From an uncultured Atopostipes sp. (GTDB taxonomy: Bacteria > Bacillota > Bacilli > Lactobacillales > Carnobacteriaceae_A), in assembly GCA_947296835.1 (NCBI GenBank), contig CAMYQS010000021.1, forward strand, positions 1 to 12,229: DNA of 12,229 bases, read 5' to 3'. Position numbers and translations under genes: made by a program. The notes under the pieces are model-generated. The model made no database searches. It was not told the DNA's origin and saw only the letters and a list, made by a program, of their open reading frames with translations. Shown here piece by piece: positions 6,475 through 12,229 of the stretch. Each line of letters opens with the position of its first letter. Within the stretch, counting starts at the first letter, position 1.

Positions 6475-7287
6475 TTAAAAATCATCATCGTCATCATCAA
6501 AATCTGAACCGCCACTTGTTGCTACAGCCGCGCCATTTTTCGACGCTAATAGGTACAACGCCGCTAGCAATGCCCCTAAAATTGCATAAGATATCATCGT
6601 GATATTTAGGCTTTGTAACATAATGCTTAATACGTATGCTAAGAAGAAAAACAGTAAATATTCTTGTTTCCCTAATACATAAATTCGAGTCGCAATGCCC
6701 ACCGCGATTAACCCATTCACGATCACTTGTAGCACATGAATCGCATGCGTGCCTTCCAGACCCATTAATAGACTGGCAATAAGTGGCGCAACCCATTGTA
6801 ATAAAACAAACATTAATGGTACAAATAAAATAAGTGACGCAATAATTGGATATAAAATAATGGTTCTTGAAATTTCAGCATGATCCAACTCTTCAATTGC
6901 AGCATCTGTTCGTTTCCCAATTTTATCATTCACTACGAAACGATATTTGTAGATATAAGCACCTAAAATACTAACTGGAATAGCCACGATAATGGCTTGA
7001 ACGGGTGAAAGATTCCCCATCAAGACAATCGGTATCGCTAATGTTGTCCCAATCGCAGGTTCTTGAGCCATTGCTGCCCCCGGCGAATTTACGCCTAAGT
7101 AAATTAATTGTAGAATAGTCGCCGTAACCATTGCTAGGCCAACATCTCCCATGACTAAACCAATCACTAAACCGGTCATCAATGGTGAGAAGCGTAAGGT
7201 CAGTGTCATTCCACCGAATGCTCGCCCTTCAACCAGTGCAATCCAAACGGCAATAAACAGACTTTGCCATATACTGAGTGTTTCCAT
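6475..7287 (-). CDS. PTS mannose/fructose/sorbose-family EIIC component
   Basis: This is the substrate-binding channel subunit of the mannose-superfamily PTS: 270 aa, almost entirely hydrophobic with multiple membrane helices. Typical segments are the N-terminal WIALVEGRAFGG, the region around GVNSPGAAMAQEPAIGTTLA, and the IYKYRF segment. After the last helix comes a short polar linker and an acidic tail ending in six Asp and Phe, matching the end of IIA. The ribosome binding site AAGGGG lies 8 nt before the ATG. It is the first PTS gene of the operon, 65 nt after the dehydrogenase. That gap contains a 19-codon frame whose TGA stop directly touches this ATG. Confidence 0.94.
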   Translation of the reverse strand: METLSIWQSLFIAVWIALVEGRAFGGMTLTLRFSPLMTGLVIGLVMGDVGLAMVTATILQLIYLGVNSPGAAMAQEPAIGTTLAIPIVLMGNLSPVQAIIVAIPVSILGAYIYKYRFVVNDKIGKRTDAAIEELDHAEISRTIILYPIIASLILFVPLMFVLLQWVAPLIASLLMGLEGTHAIHVLQVIVNGLIAVGIATRIYVLGKQEYLLFFFLAYVLSIMLQSLNITMISYAILGALLAALYLLASKNGAAVATSGGSDFDDDDDDF

Positions 7288-7347
7288 TCAATCAACCCCT
7301 TTTAAATTACTTGATTCTTGTGAAATACGTCTACTAATACTATCCAT
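7288..7347 (-). CDS. Possible 19-codon leader ORF before EIIC
   Basis: An ATG at 7347, 5 nt after the dehydrogenase stop, opens a 19-residue frame (starting MDSISRRIS) whose TGA immediately precedes the IIC ATG with no gap. It is in the same frame as IIC and contains the IIC ribosome binding site. Its own ribosome binding site is weak (AGAAG). It could couple translation of the dehydrogenase and IIC genes, or be chance. No family can be expected at this size. Confidence 0.2.
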   Translation of the reverse strand: MDSISRRISQESSNLKGVD

Positions 7348-7352
7348 TACTT

Positions 7353-8351
7353 CTATTTAATAAACGTACTCACTGCTTGTACAGGTCGATTTGGTAATTT
7401 ACCGACAGCTAAATTCTCAACGTCTGTTACACAAGTTTCGCCCATTCCTTTTAGACATTCCATCGTATAAGCCGCAGTATGAGGCGTTACAATAACATTG
7501 TCGAAATTTAAATATGGATGGTCTTTTCGTCCTGGTTCAACTTCTAAAACGTCTGTTGCAAATCCAGCAACTTTTCCATCTTTAAGTGCTTGAACCATTG
7601 CTTCTTCGTCAATTAAAGCCCCACGAGCCGTGTTTGAAATATAAACATCATCTCGCATCTTTTTAAATTCTTCCGTTGAAAGCATATGGTAGTTGTCATC
7701 GTTTAGACTTGGACTTAAGCAAATGACTTCTGCATTTTCTAATAAATCATCTAAGTCTGTTGGAATAGCTCCAAATTGTTCAATTTCAAGGTCGCTTATG
7801 TATGGATCATAACCTAATACCTGACAACGGAACCCATAGTTTAAGATTTCGACTACACGACTTCCGATGTTCCCAATCCCAATTACTCCTACTTTTTTAC
7901 CGCTTAACCCATGACCAACAAAGTGGTTTCTGTTTTCCCATTTATCATCTTTAACAGCGTTATTAGCTGGTACGGTTTGACGCATAACGGCTAGTAAGTT
8001 CGTAATATTGTTTTCAGCTACCGCATCTCTTTCGATTAGCGGAGGCACAATTGAAACTAGCGTGTTATATTCTTTCGCCGCTTCGATATCGATATTGTTA
8101 TAGCCAATCCCGTGGCGTGTAATTAATTGTGTTTCATCTTTATGTTCAAAGAACTCTCTTGTAAAGAACGGTGTTACACTGGCTACAATGACATTATAGC
8201 CATGAAGAGCTTCGGCTAGTTCTTTTCCACCAATTTCACTATCGATGGTTAACCGGTTTACCTCTCCTAGTTTTCCCAATCTTTCTAACTGATCCGGGAA
8301 GATTTTTCCAAAACTACTTGAGTTCACAATCGCAATTTTATATTTATTCAT
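7353..8351 (-). CDS. D-isomer-specific 2-hydroxyacid dehydrogenase (NAD-dependent type)
   Basis: This cytoplasmic oxidoreductase interconverts a 2-keto acid and a D-2-hydroxy acid. It has 332 residues, the usual family length. The Rossmann motif is GIGNIG (158-163) with an acidic residue, D182 in YDP, at the end of the next strand, which favours NAD over NADP. The catalytic triad is R243 (in TARGAL), E272 (in VEPG) and H291 (in TPHTAA), spaced as in phosphoglycerate dehydrogenase. The N-terminal half carries the substrate-domain sequence RHGIGYNNID. It lacks a C-terminal ACT domain, so it is not a full SerA. Candidates include D-lactate, glyoxylate, hydroxypyruvate or 2-ketogluconate reductase; the sequence does not decide. 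It is the first gene of the PTS operon. The start has GAGGAAA upstream. Confidence 0.92.
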   Translation of the reverse strand: MNKYKIAIVNSSSFGKIFPDQLERLGKLGEVNRLTIDSEIGGKELAEALHGYNVIVASVTPFFTREFFEHKDETQLITRHGIGYNNIDIEAAKEYNTLVSIVPPLIERDAVAENNITNLLAVMRQTVPANNAVKDDKWENRNHFVGHGLSGKKVGVIGIGNIGSRVVEILNYGFRCQVLGYDPYISDLEIEQFGAIPTDLDDLLENAEVICLSPSLNDDNYHMLSTEEFKKMRDDVYISNTARGALIDEEAMVQALKDGKVAGFATDVLEVEPGRKDHPYLNFDNVIVTPHTAAYTMECLKGMGETCVTDVENLAVGKLPNRPVQAVSTFIK

Positions 8352-8355
8352 TTCA

Positions 8356-8369
8356 TTTCCTCGCTTTCA
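8356..8369 (-). promoter_or_regulatory. Weak second cre-like site at the ribosome binding site
   Basis: On the minus strand TGAAAGCGAGGAAA matches 12 of 14 positions of the cre consensus TGWAANCGNTNWCA, including the central CG. It overlaps the ribosome binding site of the dehydrogenase gene, so the match may partly reflect the GAGGAAA Shine-Dalgarno sequence. Confidence 0.25.
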
Positions 8370-8414
8370 ATTATCTGCTCATTTTAAGTTAACTTTATTT
8401 TAACTCTTTTTAAA

Positions 8415-8428
8415 TGTAAACCTTTTCA
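8415..8428 (-). promoter_or_regulatory. cre-like site (CcpA operator candidate) of the PTS operon
   Basis: On the minus strand TGAAAAGGTTTACA matches 13 of 14 positions of TGWAANCGNTNWCA. The one mismatch is the central C, a normally conserved base. It lies 9 bp downstream of the -10 (8438-8443), over the first transcribed bases, where bound CcpA would block transcription. Confidence 0.45.
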
Positions 8429-8437
8429 TTACTAATA

Positions 8438-8466
8438 ATGATAATAAAAAATACAAGTTTTGTAAA
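8438..8466 (-). promoter_or_regulatory. Promoter of the dehydrogenase-PTS operon
   Basis: On the minus strand TTTACA (-35, 8461-8466; 5/6) stands 17 nt from TATCAT (-10, 8438-8443; 5/6), about 85 bp before the dehydrogenase start. A weaker overlapping alternative uses the TTTACA in the cre-like site with TAAAGT 17 nt further on. No sigma-54 -24/-12 element (TGGCAC-N5-TTGCW) is present. This contrasts with lev/mpt-type mannose PTS operons under LevR/ManR control. Confidence 0.7.
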
Positions 8467-8516
8467 GGAAACTCGTCTTTTTTTAACATATCTTGTGAAA
8501 AATATTTAGTAAAATG

Positions 8517-8556
8517 AAAAAAGCCTTCTATCAGCTGGTTGAAAACTGATAGAAGG
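8517..8556 (-). terminator. Rho-independent terminator of the malic enzyme operon
   Basis: A perfect 11-bp stem (CCTTCTATCAG at 8524-8534 with CTGATAGAAGG at 8546-8556) has an 11-nt loop. On the minus strand it is followed by a run of six T (8517-8522). It lies 14 bp past the malic enzyme stop and separates the two metabolic operons. Confidence 0.9.
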
Positions 8557-8570
8557 GTGTATGCATTATA

Positions 8571-9746
8571 TTAATTTTTACGGATAACATCCGTTTCGAT
8601 AGCAGCTTCCGTTACTGCCTTCGCTACTGCTGGTACCACTCGTTCATCCAATGGATCGGGAATAATATATTTTTCGGTTAGTTCCGAATCTTCTACTAAT
8701 CCCGCAATCGCATAAGAAACGGCGGTACGCATCTCTACGTTGATGGTTGTTGCATTCGCATCCAGTGCGCCTCTAAAAATTCCCGGGAATGCTGATACGT
8801 TATTGATTTGATTTGGGAAATCACTTCTACCTGTCCCCATAATCGCTACACCGGCCTCTTTTGCAACATCCGGTAAAATCTCAGGGTTTGGATTCGCCAT
8901 CGCAAAAACAATTGGGCTTTTTTTCATCAAACGAATGTCATCCACTGTTAAAATATTAGGCGCGGATACCCCCACAAAAATATCTGCATCTGTTAGGGCG
9001 TCTTGTAACGTGCCTTCTCTGTTGGTTAAATTTGTAATCGCTAGAACTCGTTTTTGTTCATCTGTAATACCTGGATAACCAGAATGAATAATACCATTAC
9101 GATCAACGAGATCAATATGTTTTGCACCTAAGTGGGTAAGGTGTTTTGCAATTGAAATGCCTGCTGCTCCTGCACCATTTACCACAATTTTTACATCCGC
9201 TATCTCTTTCTTCTGTAATCTCAACGCATTGATAACTCCAGCACCAACCACAATAGCTGTCCCGTGTTGATCATCATGGAAAACAGGGATATCTAATTCC
9301 TCAATTAAGCGACGCTCAATTTCGAAACATTCTGGTGCTGCAATATCTTCTAAGTTGATGGCACCAAAACTTCCAGCAATTTGTTTAATCGTGCGTACAA
9401 CTTCATCCACTTCCGTTGCTTCAATTGTAATCGGGAAACCATCTATATCCGCAAATTTTTTGAATAAGATACATTTCCCTTCCATTACGGGCATTGACGC
9501 TTGTGGCCCGATATTTCCTAATCCTAGAACCGCTGTACCATTAGTAATAACTCCAACTAGGTTATTTTTACGTGTTAATTGGTAGGCTTCATTTGGATCA
9601 TCGGCAATTTTCATACAAGCATCCGCTACGCCTGGTGTATACGCGAGTGCTAAGTCTGCTTTCGTTTCAAGCTTTACACGACTACCCACTTCAATTTTAC
9701 CATTCCACTCATAATGCTTTCTCAAGGCTTCTGTTTCTTCTGTCAC
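8571..9746 (-). CDS. Malic enzyme (malate dehydrogenase, oxaloacetate-decarboxylating), short form
   Basis: The enzyme oxidatively decarboxylates L-malate to pyruvate and CO2 with NAD(P). It is 391 aa, the short bacterial form without the phosphotransacetylase-like domain of MaeB. Seen: YTPGVA with the catalytic Tyr36, the catalytic Lys91 in EGKCILFKKFADID, metal ligands at E133-D134 and in HDDQHGT (157-163), the Rossmann motif GAGAAG (191-196) with D215 after it, NPNPE, and TGRSDFPNQ. The acidic D215 leaves NAD likely but unproven. It starts with GTG at 9746, with GAGGAGG lying inside the end of the upstream gene; the two genes are 3 nt apart and surely cotranscribed. Unlike common mae loci, no malate permease (MaeP) or MaeKR two-component system is adjacent. 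Malolactic enzyme is larger (about 540 aa) and can be excluded. Confidence 0.94.
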   Translation of the reverse strand: MTEETEALRKHYEWNGKIEVGSRVKLETKADLALAYTPGVADACMKIADDPNEAYQLTRKNNLVGVITNGTAVLGLGNIGPQASMPVMEGKCILFKKFADIDGFPITIEATEVDEVVRTIKQIAGSFGAINLEDIAAPECFEIERRLIEELDIPVFHDDQHGTAIVVGAGVINALRLQKKEIADVKIVVNGAGAAGISIAKHLTHLGAKHIDLVDRNGIIHSGYPGITDEQKRVLAITNLTNREGTLQDALTDADIFVGVSAPNILTVDDIRLMKKSPIVFAMANPNPEILPDVAKEAGVAIMGTGRSDFPNQINNVSAFPGIFRGALDANATTINVEMRTAVSYAIAGLVEDSELTEKYIIPDPLDERVVPAVAKAVTEAAIETDVIRKN

Positions 9747-9749
9747 GAA

Positions 9750-10862
9750 TTATGCCTCCTCTTCAAATGGGAATACAAAATCTGTTAGACCTGCTGCGTC
9801 CCTAATTTTAACAAATTCTTTCTGTACTGATTTATTAATGGGTAAACCTGTTTCTTTGCGCTCCTGCCAAACGAGGTACTCTTTTTCACCCGCTGTATAA
9901 ATTCTATCGGCACCTGGAACTTTACGTGCAGCACGCAATTCTCTTAAAAGTTCACCTGCTGTTTCCTCGAATATTTCACGTCCCATAAATGCTTCGGTAT
10001 CAATCGCAATAAAGAAATGACCTAAATGAAATTTCTTCTTGCTGCCATCTGCAGCTACACCTGATAGTGCACTTAAGAAAGGACCTGCTTGGAGAGCTGA
10101 TGATAGAATCTCAACAACCGTCGCAAAGTTATAGCCCTTGTAACCTGCTAATTCCTCACCGATTCCACCTAATGGCGCTAATGCTGCATCTCCAGATACG
10201 AGCGCATCAAGAATTTCACCCGAATCGGTTAGCGTTTGACCTTCACTACCGATAACCATTCCTTCAGGCGTATCTCTTCCTTCACGTTCGTACAACTCAA
10301 TTTTTCCACGCTGAACAATAGATGTTGCTGCATCAAATGAAAATGGGAATTCTTCATCTGTCGGCATTGACCAAGTTAATGGGTTCGTTCCTAGTTTGTT
10401 TTCCACACTAAAAGTAGGCGCAATAGACGGACGAGCGTTTGTTCCTGAAACTCCAACGCATCCTGCTTTTGCTGCCATATCTGTATAATAGCCAGAAATA
10501 CCATAATGGGTTGAATTACGCACTGCAACCATACCCATTCCAAATTCTTTTGCTTTTTTAATCGCCATCTTCATCGCATGATAAGAAACAACTTGTCCCA
10601 TACCATCATGTCCATCTAACACAGCAGTCGTTGGTGTCTCTCGCACAACTTCCCAATCTGTTGTTGGTAATTGGATACCTTGTTCAATACGATCTAAGTA
10701 AATTGGCTTTAGTCGATTGGCTCCATGACTGTCAATTCCTTTTTTGTCTGCATCCAGCAATACTTCTGTACAAATATCCGCGTCTTCCTCAGGTACACCA
10801 TATGCCATAAAAGCTGCCTTCACAAACTTTCGATAATTTTCCCACTCTAAATATACGGTCAT
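9750..10862 (-). CDS. LDH2-family malate/L-lactate-type dehydrogenase
   Basis: This is a 370-aa NAD(P)-dependent oxidoreductase of the LDH2/MDHG family (malate/L-lactate/ureidoglycolate/sulfolactate dehydrogenases and 2,3-diketogulonate reductase). These have a fold unrelated to ordinary lactate or malate dehydrogenases. Seen: GIDSHGANRL with His46, the catalytic His119 in RNSTHYG, TNARPSIAP (141-149), LGTNP (157-161), DAATS (177-181), a basic K187, and GYKGYN (240-245). The substrate cannot be assigned within the family; the linked malic enzyme favours malate, but sugar-derived hydroxy acids remain possible. It is the first gene of the operon, with AGGAGG 8 nt before the ATG. Its 5' leader carries a cre-like site, so glucose repression through CcpA is likely. 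Confidence 0.93.
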   Translation of the reverse strand: MTVYLEWENYRKFVKAAFMAYGVPEEDADICTEVLLDADKKGIDSHGANRLKPIYLDRIEQGIQLPTTDWEVVRETPTTAVLDGHDGMGQVVSYHAMKMAIKKAKEFGMGMVAVRNSTHYGISGYYTDMAAKAGCVGVSGTNARPSIAPTFSVENKLGTNPLTWSMPTDEEFPFSFDAATSIVQRGKIELYEREGRDTPEGMVIGSEGQTLTDSGEILDALVSGDAALAPLGGIGEELAGYKGYNFATVVEILSSALQAGPFLSALSGVAADGSKKKFHLGHFFIAIDTEAFMGREIFEETAGELLRELRAARKVPGADRIYTAGEKEYLVWQERKETGLPINKSVQKEFVKIRDAAGLTDFVFPFEEEA

Positions 10863-10884
10863 ATATTTTCCTCCTAGTTCATTG

Positions 10885-10898
10885 GTAAAACGCTTTCA
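10885..10898 (-). promoter_or_regulatory. cre-like site (CcpA operator candidate) of the malic enzyme operon
   Basis: On the minus strand TGAAAGCGTTTTAC matches 12 of 14 positions of TGWAANCGNTNWCA, with an intact central CG; only the last two bases differ. It lies 10 bp downstream of the -10, nearly the same position as the cre-like site of the PTS operon. Confidence 0.55.
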
Positions 10899-10908
10899 AC
10901 TCACTCTA

Positions 10909-10937
10909 AGATTAGCAAAAGGAAAGGGCCTAGTCAA
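10909..10937 (-). promoter_or_regulatory. Promoter of the LDH2-malic enzyme operon
   Basis: On the minus strand TTGACT (-35, 10932-10937; 5/6) stands 17 nt from TAATCT (-10, 10909-10914). The -10 hexamer is poor, but it is preceded by TGC, giving an extended -10. The start point would be near 10902, about 40 nt before the ATG. Confidence 0.6.
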
Positions 10938-10972
10938 TCCTTATTCGATATATTTGTGAAATATTTCATAAA

Positions 10973-10987
10973 TGATATTCATTCTCA
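10973..10987. promoter_or_regulatory. Fur-box-like 7-1-7 sequence
   Basis: TGATATTCATTCTCA matches 12 of 14 defined positions of the Fur/PerR-type 7-1-7 pattern TGATAATNATTATCA. It lies upstream of the LDH2 promoter, next to a perfect 12-bp palindrome TGAAATATTTCA (10957-10968). In such AT-rich DNA a chance match is quite possible. Confidence 0.2.
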
Positions 10988-11012
10988 ATTCTAATGGTAA
11001 AATGAGTTGTTA

Positions 11013-11044
11013 ACAAGTTATTCACAGCTCTGTGAATAACTTGT
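11013..11044. repeat. Perfect 32-bp inverted repeat carrying two DnaA boxes
   Basis: Two 15-bp arms separated by CT are perfectly complementary (11013-11027 and 11030-11044). Each arm contains TTATTCACA, a DnaA-box variant (plus strand 11018-11026, minus strand 11031-11039). There is no T-run on either side, so it is not an ordinary terminator. A 10-bp palindrome, TTGTTAACAA (11007-11016), overlaps its left end. Confidence 0.8.
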
Positions 11045-11164
11045 GGATAGAATAGTTTCCCTCGTATTTCTCATCCTTTAAGGAAAAATGAGTGGTATTT
11101 TACGAATAAAGCTAGAATAAATACGATGTATTTTGTGCTTCTTGTGCACAACTCCTGTGGATAA
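11018..11164. other. DnaA-box cluster in the atpC-LDH2 intergenic region
   Basis: Four DnaA-box-like 9-mers fall within 147 bp. They are TTATTCACA (11018-11026, plus), TTATTCACA (11031-11039, minus), CTATCCACA (11042-11050, minus; 8/9) and the consensus TTATCCACA (11156-11164, minus; 9/9). A palindrome TTGTGCACAA (11142-11151) lies beside the last. Very AT-rich DNA (about 10940-11010) flanks the cluster. No gene is present in 10863-11223. This may titrate DnaA or be a secondary DnaA-binding or unwinding region; dnaA and dnaN are not in view. Confidence 0.55.
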
Positions 11165-11182
11165 GGTGATATCTAGATAATC

Positions 11183-11213
11183 AAAAAAGACAACGCTATT
11201 TTTTAGCGTTGTC
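11183..11213 (-). terminator. Rho-independent terminator of the atp operon
   Basis: A perfect 10-bp stem (GACAACGCTA at 11189-11198 with TAGCGTTGTC at 11204-11213) has a 5-nt loop. On the minus strand it is followed by six T (11183-11188). It lies 10 bp past the atpC stop. Confidence 0.93.
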
Positions 11214-11223
11214 CCTTCATTTT

Positions 11224-11622
11224 TTATTTTCTATTTTTTGATGTTGAAATTCGTGTGATTGCGCGTTTTAGAGCGAATTCTGCTTCAGCCATTTCTCTTG
11301 AAGTTTCTTCCGTTTCTAATCGTTGTTCTGCGCGATCTTTTGCACGCTGTGCTCGTTCTTCATCGATTTCATCCGCAAACTCATATGTTCGAACGAATAG
11401 GTGAGCAATATTGTCGCTGAATTTAAAGATACCTTCAGATACCGCTACCTCTTCTGTTTCGTTTTCACGAATTAATCGAATTTTCCCAATTTCAATTGGG
11501 ACAACAATATCCATGTGATTTGCTAGAATGGTTCGGATGCCATCACTTGTCGGTAAGGATATACGAGAAACTTCTCCGTTATATTTCTTCCCATCAATTG
11601 TTAACATGTTTAATTCAAACAT
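11224..11622 (-). CDS. atpC: F1Fo ATP synthase epsilon subunit
   Basis: The epsilon subunit belongs to the central stalk of the F1 sector and regulates ATP hydrolysis. The 132-aa protein has the expected two parts: an N-terminal beta-sandwich of about 85 residues (with TSDGIRTILANHMDIVVPIEIG and the AVSEGIFKF strand) and a C-terminal helical hairpin (ADEIDEERAQRAKDRAEQRL onward) that ends in a basic tail. Family epsilon proteins often have a GxxGE-type motif near the N-terminus; here that segment reads TSDGIR. It follows atpD by 12 nt, with a G-rich ribosome binding site in the gap, and is the last gene of the operon before a strong terminator. Confidence 0.97.
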   Translation of the reverse strand: MFELNMLTIDGKKYNGEVSRISLPTSDGIRTILANHMDIVVPIEIGKIRLIRENETEEVAVSEGIFKFSDNIAHLFVRTYEFADEIDEERAQRAKDRAEQRLETEETSREMAEAEFALKRAITRISTSKNRK

Positions 11623-11634
11623 CTGATCCCCCCG

Positions 11635-12229
11635 CTACTTCTCAGAAGCTGCGATGACTTCATCAATTGTTGCTTTGAATAAGAAGGCACTTTCTGAAAT
11701 GTGATCCACTTCTCCATCTAAAATGGCTTTAAAACTACGAATCGTATCTTCAACCGGAACAAATTTACCTTCCATACCAGTAAAGCTTTCACCTACGAAG
11801 AATGGTTGTGATAAGAAGTTACGGATTTTACGTGCACGACTTGCTGTCATACGGTCTTCTTCACTTAACTCATCCATACCTAAAATAGCGATAATATCTT
11901 GTAATTCGTCATATCGCTGTAAGATTTGCTGCACAGATTGTGCCACTTCAAGGTGCTCGCTACTTACATAGTCTTCAGATAATAAACTACTGTTTGACTC
12001 TAATGGGTCTACAGCTGGGTAAATACCTAATGCAGCAATGTCACGACTTAATACTGTTCTCGCATCTAAGTGAGAGAAAGCAATCGCAGCTGCCGGGTCC
12101 GTTAAGTCATCCGCTGGTACATAAATAGCTTGGATTGACGTAATCGCACCATCTTTAGTTGATGTAATACGCTCTTGTAGTTGACCCATTTCATTCGCTA
12201 ATGTTGGTTGGTATCCAACCGCAGAAGGC
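11635..12229 (-). CDS. atpD: F1Fo ATP synthase beta subunit (partial, N-terminus outside window)
   Basis: This is the C-terminal 197 residues of the catalytic beta subunit; the gene runs off the right edge. Visible are PSAVGYQPTL at the window edge, EMGQLQERITST, the SIQAIYVPADDLTDPA segment, the ATP synthase alpha/beta signature PAVDPLESNSS, the DELSEED segment of the C-terminal domain (equivalent to DELSDED), and FLSQPFFVGESFTG. The P-loop lies before the visible part. The ATG at 12189 is internal and not the start. The product is part of the membrane-bound F1 sector. Acid-tolerant lactic acid bacteria use this complex mainly to pump protons out at the cost of ATP. Confidence 0.98.
   Translation of the reverse strand, partial: PSAVGYQPTLANEMGQLQERITSTKDGAITSIQAIYVPADDLTDPAAAIAFSHLDARTVLSRDIAALGIYPAVDPLESNSSLLSEDYVSSEHLEVAQSVQQILQRYDELQDIIAILGMDELSEEDRMTASRARKIRNFLSQPFFVGESFTGMEGKFVPVEDTIRSFKAILDGEVDHISESAFLFKATIDEVIAASEK

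Noticed and set aside
6497..6796. 99-aa minus-strand frame inside EIIC
   Set aside because: It lies in another frame entirely within the clear EIIC gene and has a Cys/Arg/Gly-rich, out-of-frame look.
8571..9746. Malolactic enzyme
   Set aside because: Malolactic enzymes belong to the long form of about 540 aa; this protein is 391 aa with short-form malic enzyme motifs.
9355..10255. Several 60-77-aa plus-strand frames opposite malic enzyme and LDH2 genes
   Set aside because: They are antisense shadows of well-supported genes, without ribosome binding sites or recognisable domains.
10863..11223. Chromosomal replication origin (oriC)
   Set aside because: DnaA boxes and AT-rich DNA are present, but dnaA, dnaN, rpmH and rnpA are not, all genes on both sides run the same way, and the boxes are few. 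Kept only as a DnaA-box cluster.

Overview
The window looks like a chromosomal segment of a low-GC Gram-positive bacterium, probably a member of the Lactobacillales (Carnobacteriaceae/Aerococcaceae/Enterococcus-like). The reasons are AT-rich intergenic DNA, strong AGGAGG-type ribosome binding sites, GTG/TTG starts, a mannose-family PTS with separate IIA, IIB, IIC and IID proteins, a CopY-type operator before a CPH-type copper ATPase, and cre-like catabolite sites. The species cannot be named from the sequence. Every convincing gene lies on the minus strand, so the text below follows transcription from high to low coordinates.

11224-12229 is the end of the F1Fo ATP synthase operon: the C-terminal part of atpD (cut by the window edge) and a complete atpC, closed by a strong terminator. 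10863-11223 is gene-free. It holds four DnaA-box-like 9-mers, two of them inside a perfect 32-bp inverted repeat, next to an AT-rich stretch. It also holds the promoter and cre-like site of the next operon.

8571-10862 is a two-gene operon: an LDH2-family malate/lactate-type dehydrogenase and a short-form malic enzyme (GTG start, 3-nt gap), ending in a terminator. 4600-8351 is a five-gene operon with its own promoter and cre-like site: a D-isomer-specific 2-hydroxyacid dehydrogenase followed by mannose-family PTS components IIC, IID, IIB and IIA. IIA and IIC share the same six-Asp-Phe C-terminal tail. The two operons have the same control layout, with the cre-like site just downstream of the -10. 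This suggests that an unidentified PTS substrate is processed through 2-hydroxy/2-keto acid chemistry feeding malate and pyruvate.

4223-4599 is gene-free: the PTS operon terminator, three tandem 41-bp repeats, a 15-bp palindrome, and the copB promoter overlapped by a perfect CopY box. copB (2186-4222) encodes a P1B-type copper/silver ATPase with a very His-rich N-terminus. Further down are a possible 49-aa lysine-rich ORF, a 93-aa GNAT-like acetyltransferase with its own terminator, and the N-terminal 407 residues of a multidrug-type ABC exporter that runs off the left edge.
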